From NCBI GenBank assembly GCA_900764045.1, contig CAAFMN010000027.1:62001-126000 (forward strand): a stretch of DNA of 64,000 bases, written 5' to 3'. Positions within the stretch are counted from its first letter, which is position 1. The number at the start of each line of letters is the position of its first letter. Origin of the DNA: Clostridia bacterium (GTDB taxonomy: Bacteria; Bacillota; Clostridia; Lachnospirales; Bianqueaceae). Of this stretch, positions 59,539 to 64,000 are shown one piece after another. The notes under the pieces were generated by a model that ran no database searches, had not been told where the DNA came from, and worked only from the letters and a program-made list of their open reading frames with translations. The position numbers and the translations under genes are program-made.

Positions 59539-61014
59539 ATGAGTACAATGGACAAGATTCAAGAACTCAAAGCCAGCCGCAGTGCGGTAGAGAAGAGCAC
59601 CAAGGCTGCACGGGAGAGGATCGCGGCTCTGTTGGATCCCCAGAGCTTTGTTGAAGTCGGCGCATATGTCAAGAGCAGAAGCACGGACTTTAATGTAAAA
59701 GCACAGGATACCCCGGCAGACGGCGTGGTCACAGGCTACGGTACGATCGAAGATCGGCTTGTATATGTATACAGCCAGGAGGCTTCCGTACTGGGAGGAG
59801 CTGTAGGTGAGATGCATGCGGCCAAGATTGCGGCATTGTATCAGAAGGCAGTGGAGATGGGCGCGCCCATCGTCGGTATCATTGATTCTCAGGGACTGCG
59901 TATGCAGGAGCTGACGGATGCGCTGGCAGGCTACGGCAAGATCTATGCCGCACAGGCGAAGGCGAGCGGTGTGATTCCGCAGATTACGGTAGTGGCCGGT
60001 ACAGCGGCAGGCGGTGCTGCGGTGATTCCGGGATTATCCGATTTTACATTCATGATTGATAAGCAGTCCAAGGTTTTTGTTTCCAGCGCGAATGCGATGG
60101 AAAAGGGTACAGCCTTCGACGATATCGCGGCAGCAGGTGTCCATGGCGCTAAGACAGGTCTGGCGGATTTCGTTTGCGCAGATGAGGCAGAGTGCTTCGC
60201 TAAGGTGCGTACTCTGGTGGATATGCTTCCGGCCAACAATGGCGAGGATGCGCCGATCTATGAGGAGCTGGACGACCTGAACCGTGTCAGCGAAGTGCTG
60301 AATGCGGTTGCGCCGGAGGACGGCAGCGGTTTTGATATTGTTCCGGTACTGGCAGAGCTGGCGGATGCGCATCAGTTTGTAGAGGTTAAGGCTGACTATG
60401 CCAAGAGCATGGTCGTTGGCTTCATGCGCCTGAATGGCGGTACGGTCGGCGTTGTTGCCAACAACAGCGCACAGGCAGACGGAGAGCTGACAGCAGCAGC
60501 CTGCGATAAGGCAGCCAAGTTCATCGGCTTCTGCGACGCGTTTGAGCTTCCGATTCTGAGCGTGACCGATACGGTCGGATTTGCGGCTTCTAAGGCAGAG
60601 GAGAATGCCGGACTGGCAGCGGCAGCGGCGAAGCTTGCCGGTGCGTTCGCGTCCGCGACGGTTGCTAAGGTAAACCTGATCGTAGGCAAGGCTTACGGCA
60701 GCGCGGCTATGGTAATGAATTCTAAGGAGAGCGGAGCGGATGTCGTTCTGGCATGGCCTAATGCGGAAGTTGCGCTTATGAACGCGGAGTCCGCGGCCAG
60801 AATCCTTTATGCGCAGGAGCTGGCACAGGGAGCGGATCTGGCAGAGAAGGCAGCCGAGGCTGCGAAGCTGGCGACTCCGTATGCGGCAGCGGCAAGAGGC
60901 CTGGTAGATGACATCATCGAGCCGGCACAGACCCGCAAGCATCTGCTGGTAGCCTTTGGAATGCTGGCTGGCAAGCAGCAGGTATCTCCTGCGAAGAAGC
61001 ACGGCACTCTGTAA
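59539..61014 (+). CDS. Acyl-CoA carboxyltransferase subunit (MmdA / transcarboxylase 12S-like)
   Basis: Biotin-dependent carboxyltransferase of 491 residues that moves a carboxyl group between an acyl-CoA, probably methylmalonyl- or malonyl-CoA, and carboxybiotin. Two crotonase-like halves are visible, each with an oxyanion-hole region: TVVAGTAAGGAAVIPGLSDF in the first and VGKAYGSAAMVMN in the second. The ATG at 59539 follows TGGAGGTAG; a frame reaching back to 59458 is leader. Very strong ribosome site and promoter suggest high expression. The acyl-CoA specificity is inferred only. Confidence 0.88.
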   Translation: MSTMDKIQELKASRSAVEKSTKAARERIAALLDPQSFVEVGAYVKSRSTDFNVKAQDTPADGVVTGYGTIEDRLVYVYSQEASVLGGAVGEMHAAKIAALYQKAVEMGAPIVGIIDSQGLRMQELTDALAGYGKIYAAQAKASGVIPQITVVAGTAAGGAAVIPGLSDFTFMIDKQSKVFVSSANAMEKGTAFDDIAAAGVHGAKTGLADFVCADEAECFAKVRTLVDMLPANNGEDAPIYEELDDLNRVSEVLNAVAPEDGSGFDIVPVLAELADAHQFVEVKADYAKSMVVGFMRLNGGTVGVVANNSAQADGELTAAACDKAAKFIGFCDAFELPILSVTDTVGFAASKAEENAGLAAAAAKLAGAFASATVAKVNLIVGKAYGSAAMVMNSKESGADVVLAWPNAEVALMNAESAARILYAQELAQGADLAEKAAEAAKLATPYAAAARGLVDDIIEPAQTRKHLLVAFGMLAGKQQVSPAKKHGTL

Positions 61015-61029
61015 GGAGAGGTGACCAGT

Positions 61030-61368
61030 ATGTTAAATAATTTCCTGCTTAGCACAGGGTCAGATAACTTTATCGAGGGTCTCGGAATCTCGCTTGCAGG
61101 TATCATCATCGTATTCGCGGTGCTGCTTATAATCTGCGCTGTTCTGTACGGCTTCGGAAAGGTCTTCGCTCAAAAGCCTGCGGCTGCTCCGGCAGTAGAG
61201 CCTGCGGCACAGGAAGAGCCGGAAGAGACAGAAGCGGAAGAAGAGAGCGAGGACAGCCTGGAGATTGTTGCGGTGATTACCGCGGCGATTGCCTGCTGCC
61301 TGGGTACAAGTACAGATGGCTTTGTAGTGCGTTCTTTTAAGCGTGTCGGTAAAAAACGCGGCAGATAA
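61030..61368 (+). CDS. OadG/MmdD-like small membrane subunit
   Basis: Gamma/delta subunit of sodium-pumping decarboxylases, 112 residues. One transmembrane helix (about 18-41, ISLAGIIIVFAVLLIICAVL) is followed by a Pro/Glu-rich linker and a C-terminal segment SLEIVAVITAAIACCLGTST that resembles the family tail. It links the carboxyltransferase to the membrane pump. The ATG at 61030 has GGAGAGG upstream; a GTG at 61021 is rejected. Confidence 0.88.
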   Translation: MLNNFLLSTGSDNFIEGLGISLAGIIIVFAVLLIICAVLYGFGKVFAQKPAAAPAVEPAAQEEPEETEAEEESEDSLEIVAVITAAIACCLGTSTDGFVVRSFKRVGKKRGR

Positions 61369-61401
61369 TGCCGAAAATATAATTATCGGGAGGATTTATC
61401 C

Positions 61402-61794
61402 ATGTCTAGAGTATTTAATGTAACCGTCAATGGTGCAACTTATGAAGTAGAAGTAGAAGAAGTAGGCGCTGGCGCAGCGACTGCAGCTCCTGTGGCGGCT
61501 CCTGTAGCGGCAGCTCCGGTAGCGGCTCCCAAGGCAGCTCCGGCTCCGAAGAAGGCAGCAGCTAAGTCCGGCGCGGCTGGCAGCGTTAAGATCACCGCTC
61601 CGATGCCGGGTAAGATCCTGGATGTTAAGGTAGCGGCTGGTGCTGCGGTAAAGCGCGGCGAGGTTATCGCGATTCTGGAAGCCATGAAGATGGAGAATGA
61701 GATTGTAGCGCCGCAGGATGGTACAATCGCTTCTATCGAGACCAGCAAGGGCGCGGCAGTCGAGACCGGCGCGGTTCTGGCGACGATGAACTGA
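61402..61794 (+). CDS. Biotin carboxyl carrier subunit
   Basis: Carrier protein of 130 residues. An N-terminal beta segment ([20 protein letters not shown]) is followed by an Ala/Pro-rich flexible hinge (about 24-58) and a biotinyl domain with Lys96 in EAMKMEN, the biotin attachment site. It shuttles CO2 between the carboxyltransferases and the OadB pump and corresponds to MmdC or the transcarboxylase 1.3S subunit. Confidence 0.95.
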   Translation: MSRVFNVTVNGATYEVEVEEVGAGAATAAPVAAPVAAAPVAAPKAAPAPKKAAAKSGAAGSVKITAPMPGKILDVKVAAGAAVKRGEVIAILEAMKMENEIVAPQDGTIASIETSKGAAVETGAVLATMN

Positions 61795-61838
61795 GCCTCG
61801 GATCATGACTGAAAATACAATGATGAGGAGATAAGAAC

Positions 61839-63101
61839 ATGAATTTAGTCGCTATGGATTTCTTATCCGATCTGGGAGATGTTCTGGTCCGTTTTGTGAC
61901 AGAATCCGGTTTTGCCGCGTTTTTTGTGGGAGACGGCTGGAAATATCTGATCATGATCGCCGTAGCTTGCTTGTGTCTGTACCTTGCCATCGGCAAGGGA
62001 TATGAACCGCTTCTGCTGGTACCGATTTCCATCGGTATGCTGCTGTCCAATCTGCCGTTGGCCGGTATGATGAATTCAGCGCTTCTGGAAGAGCTGCCTG
62101 CGAACGCGGGAGTCCCGGATCTGTACAATATCATGACCGACTATATACAGGGACATTCGGCACAGGCGGACGGTCTGCTGCGGGTATTTTATAATTTGAA
62201 GGGTATTTTCCCGTCTCTGATCTTCCTGGGAGTCGGTGCGATGACGGACTTTGGACCGCTGATCGCCAATCCCAAGAGCCTGCTTTTGGGTGCGGCGGCT
62301 CAGATCGGTATCTTCTGCGCGTTTCTGGGCGCCTTGGCGCTGGGATGGATCTTCCCGTCCCTGGGCTTTGACCTGAACGTAGCGGCATCCATCGGTATCA
62401 TCGGCGGCGCGGACGGCCCGACCGCTATTCTGACCACTTCCCGTTTGGCTCCGGATTATCTGGCGCCGATCGCGGTGGCGGCATATTCTTATATGGCGCT
62501 GGTTCCGGTAATTCAGCCTCCGATCATGAAGGCTCTGACGACCAAGGAAGAGAGAGCGATTCGTATGGATACGCTTCGTCCGGTCAGCCAGAAGGAAAAG
62601 ATCCTGTTCCCGATCGTCGTTACGATTCTTGTAATTCTGATTCTGCCGGATACCGCTCCGCTGGTAGGTATGCTGATGTTCGGAAACCTGCTGAAGGAGA
62701 GTCTGGTTACCCGTCAGCTGGCGGATACCGCTTCCAATGCGCTGATGTACATCGTTACCATTATGCTGGGTACAGCGGTAGGCGCTTCTGCGCAGGCTTC
62801 TACATTCCTGACTCCTCAGACACTGGGAATTCTGGTGCTGGGTGTTACCGCGTTTGCGATCAGTACGGCCGGCGGTGTGCTGCTGGGTAAGCTGATGTGC
62901 AAGCTGACAGGCGGCAAGGTAAATCCTCTGATCGGCGCGGCCGGTGTATCGGCGGTTCCGATGGCAGCGCGTGTTGCTCAGAAGGTCGGCAGCGAAGAGG
63001 ATCCAACCAATTTCCTGCTGATGCATGCTATGGGACCCAACGTGGCCGGTGTAATCGGTTCCGCAGTTGCGGCCGGCGTGTTCCTGAAGTTCTTACAATA
63101 A
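61839..63101 (+). CDS. Sodium-pumping decarboxylase beta subunit (OadB/MmdB/GcdB)
   Basis: Integral membrane subunit of 420 residues that decarboxylates carboxybiotin and exports Na+. It has about nine to eleven hydrophobic helices. The conserved acidic site is Asp192 in [11 protein letters not shown], equivalent to the essential Asp203 of the Klebsiella protein. Other family stretches are [15 protein letters not shown] and the C-terminal [20 protein letters not shown]. It starts at ATG 61839 after GATGAGGAG. Confidence 0.95.
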   Translation: MNLVAMDFLSDLGDVLVRFVTESGFAAFFVGDGWKYLIMIAVACLCLYLAIGKGYEPLLLVPISIGMLLSNLPLAGMMNSALLEELPANAGVPDLYNIMTDYIQGHSAQADGLLRVFYNLKGIFPSLIFLGVGAMTDFGPLIANPKSLLLGAAAQIGIFCAFLGALALGWIFPSLGFDLNVAASIGIIGGADGPTAILTTSRLAPDYLAPIAVAAYSYMALVPVIQPPIMKALTTKEERAIRMDTLRPVSQKEKILFPIVVTILVILILPDTAPLVGMLMFGNLLKESLVTRQLADTASNALMYIVTIMLGTAVGASAQASTFLTPQTLGILVLGVTAFAISTAGGVLLGKLMCKLTGGKVNPLIGAAGVSAVPMAARVAQKVGSEEDPTNFLLMHAMGPNVAGVIGSAVAAGVFLKFLQ

Positions 63102-63121
63102 TATAAGGAGGCTGATTTCCA

Positions 63122-64000
63122 ATGGCTGATATAGCAAAAAAGCCGGTCAAGATTGTGGAAACGGTTCTGCGTGACGCACACCAGTCTTTGATCGCAACTC
63201 GTATGACAACCGAGCAGATGCTGCCGATTGTTTCTCAGATGGATGACGTAGGATATTATGCAGTAGAGTGCTGGGGCGGCGCAACCTTCGACGCTTCTCT
63301 GCGTTTCTTAAAGGAAGATCCGTGGGAGCGTCTGCGCAAGCTTCGTGACGGATTCAAGAAGACCAAGCTGCAGATGCTGTTCCGTGGACAGAATATCCTG
63401 GGATACAATCATTATGCAGACGATGTAGTAGAATATTTCGTACAGAAGTCCGTTGCCAACGGAATTGATATCATCCGTATTTTTGACTGCCTGAACGATC
63501 TGCGCAACCTGCAGACCGCTGTAAAGGCAGCCAATAAGGAAAAGGCGCATGTACAGATCGCTCTGAGCTATACGCTGGGCGATGCTTATACGCTGGAGTA
63601 CTGGAAGGATATCGCCAAGAAGATCGAAGAGATGGGTGCCAACTCCATCTGTATCAAGGATATGGCTGGCCTTCTGACTCCGTATGCGGCAGCCGAGCTG
63701 GTAAGCGCCCTCAAGGAGTCCACCGATCTGCCGATCGATCTGCATACGCATTACACTTCCGGTGTCGCTTCCATGACATATCTGAAGGCTGTAGAAGCAG
63801 GCTGCGATATCATCGATACCGCAATGTCTCCGTTCGCACTGGGCACCAGCCAGCCGGCAACAGAGGTTATGGTAGAGACCTTTAAGGGTACGCCGTATGA
63901 TACCGGCCTGGATCAGGACAAGCTGGCTCCGATTACGGATTATTTCACTCCGCTGCGTGAGGAAGCCCTCAAGAGTGGCCTGATGAATCCGAAGGTTCTG
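63122..64000 (+). CDS. oadA: Oxaloacetate decarboxylase alpha / pyruvate carboxylase B-like subunit, cut by the window end
   Basis: Only the first 293 codons are present. The TIM-barrel carboxyltransferase domain is intact so far: ETVLRDAHQSLIATRM with metal ligand Asp18, MLFRGQNILGY, the catalytic lysine Lys179 in IKDMAGLLTP and the ligands His208 and His210 in DLHTHYTSG. It transfers CO2 from oxaloacetate to biotin and matches OadA or transcarboxylase 5S. Whether the protein carries its own biotin domain cannot be seen. AAGGAGG lies 11 bases before the ATG at 63122. Confidence 0.93.
   Translation, partial: MADIAKKPVKIVETVLRDAHQSLIATRMTTEQMLPIVSQMDDVGYYAVECWGGATFDASLRFLKEDPWERLRKLRDGFKKTKLQMLFRGQNILGYNHYADDVVEYFVQKSVANGIDIIRIFDCLNDLRNLQTAVKAANKEKAHVQIALSYTLGDAYTLEYWKDIAKKIEEMGANSICIKDMAGLLTPYAAAELVSALKESTDLPIDLHTHYTSGVASMTYLKAVEAGCDIIDTAMSPFALGTSQPATEVMVETFKGTPYDTGLDQDKLAPITDYFTPLREEALKSGLMNPKVL

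Overview
The window is a chromosomal segment of a low-to-medium GC Firmicute, most likely a spore-forming anaerobe of the Clostridia, close to Lachnospiraceae. The signs are PolC, CodY, RnpM/YlxQ, EF-Ts and IF2 of the Gram-positive type, a CwlD-like cortex amidase, a complete DXP-pathway block (ispF, dxr, ispG), Shine-Dalgarno sites of the GGAGG type and a sodium-pump decarboxylase cluster. No tRNA, rRNA, CRISPR array, prophage or intact insertion sequence was seen. The only mobile-element trace is a frameshifted serine-recombinase remnant at the left edge.

Layout. 1-5071: recombinase scar, an AraC-type regulator divergent from a heterodimeric ABC exporter. 5090-5566: ispF. 5611-7116 (minus): comM, divergent from a dprA-topA-codY-sigma factor cluster across a 305-base regulatory region. 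12348-14053: rpsB-tsf with a structured leader. 14143-17516: pyrE, uvrC, plsC. 17710-23772: GH18 hydrolase, hflX, cwlD, sua5, an unknown gene and a hypoxanthine/uracil-DNA glycosylase. 23769-26351: a domain-permuted GH3 glucosidase. 26423-37485: pyrH, frr, uppS, cdsA, dxr, rseP, ispG, polC, a classic Firmicute translation/isoprenoid/envelope/replication block. 37489-38554: a Crp-family regulator divergent from a small cupin gene. 38703-49862: rimP-nusA-rnpM-rplGA-infB-rbfA-nrnA-truB-ribF-alaS. 49927-51105 (minus): a DD-carboxypeptidase. 51282-59328: a zinc-ribbon protein, scpA-scpB, then a GH2-xylulokinase pair, a second DD-carboxypeptidase and rluB. 59539-64000: a carboxyltransferase, OadG, biotin carrier, OadB and the start of an OadA/5S subunit.

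Most genes are housekeeping and tightly packed, often with ATGA overlaps. Clear sigma-A promoters mark the transcription units at rpsB, uvrC, plsC, the GH18 gene, pyrH, rimP, the zinc-ribbon gene, scpA and the decarboxylase cluster.

The most interesting part is non-coding. The comM/dprA divergent region carries a 14-of-15 match to the CodY box about 3.3 kb upstream of codY itself in the same direction. The predicted dprA 5' leader can fold into a compact multi-stem structure closed by a stem that ends on the start codon, and a 20-base element from it recurs next to the comM start. Other second-look items are paired operators between the Crp-type regulator and the cupin gene with -41.5 geometry, an inverted repeat bracketing the uvrC -10 box, a start-codon hairpin at cwlD, and a cluster holding homologues of both carboxyltransferases of transcarboxylase together with membrane sodium-pump subunits.
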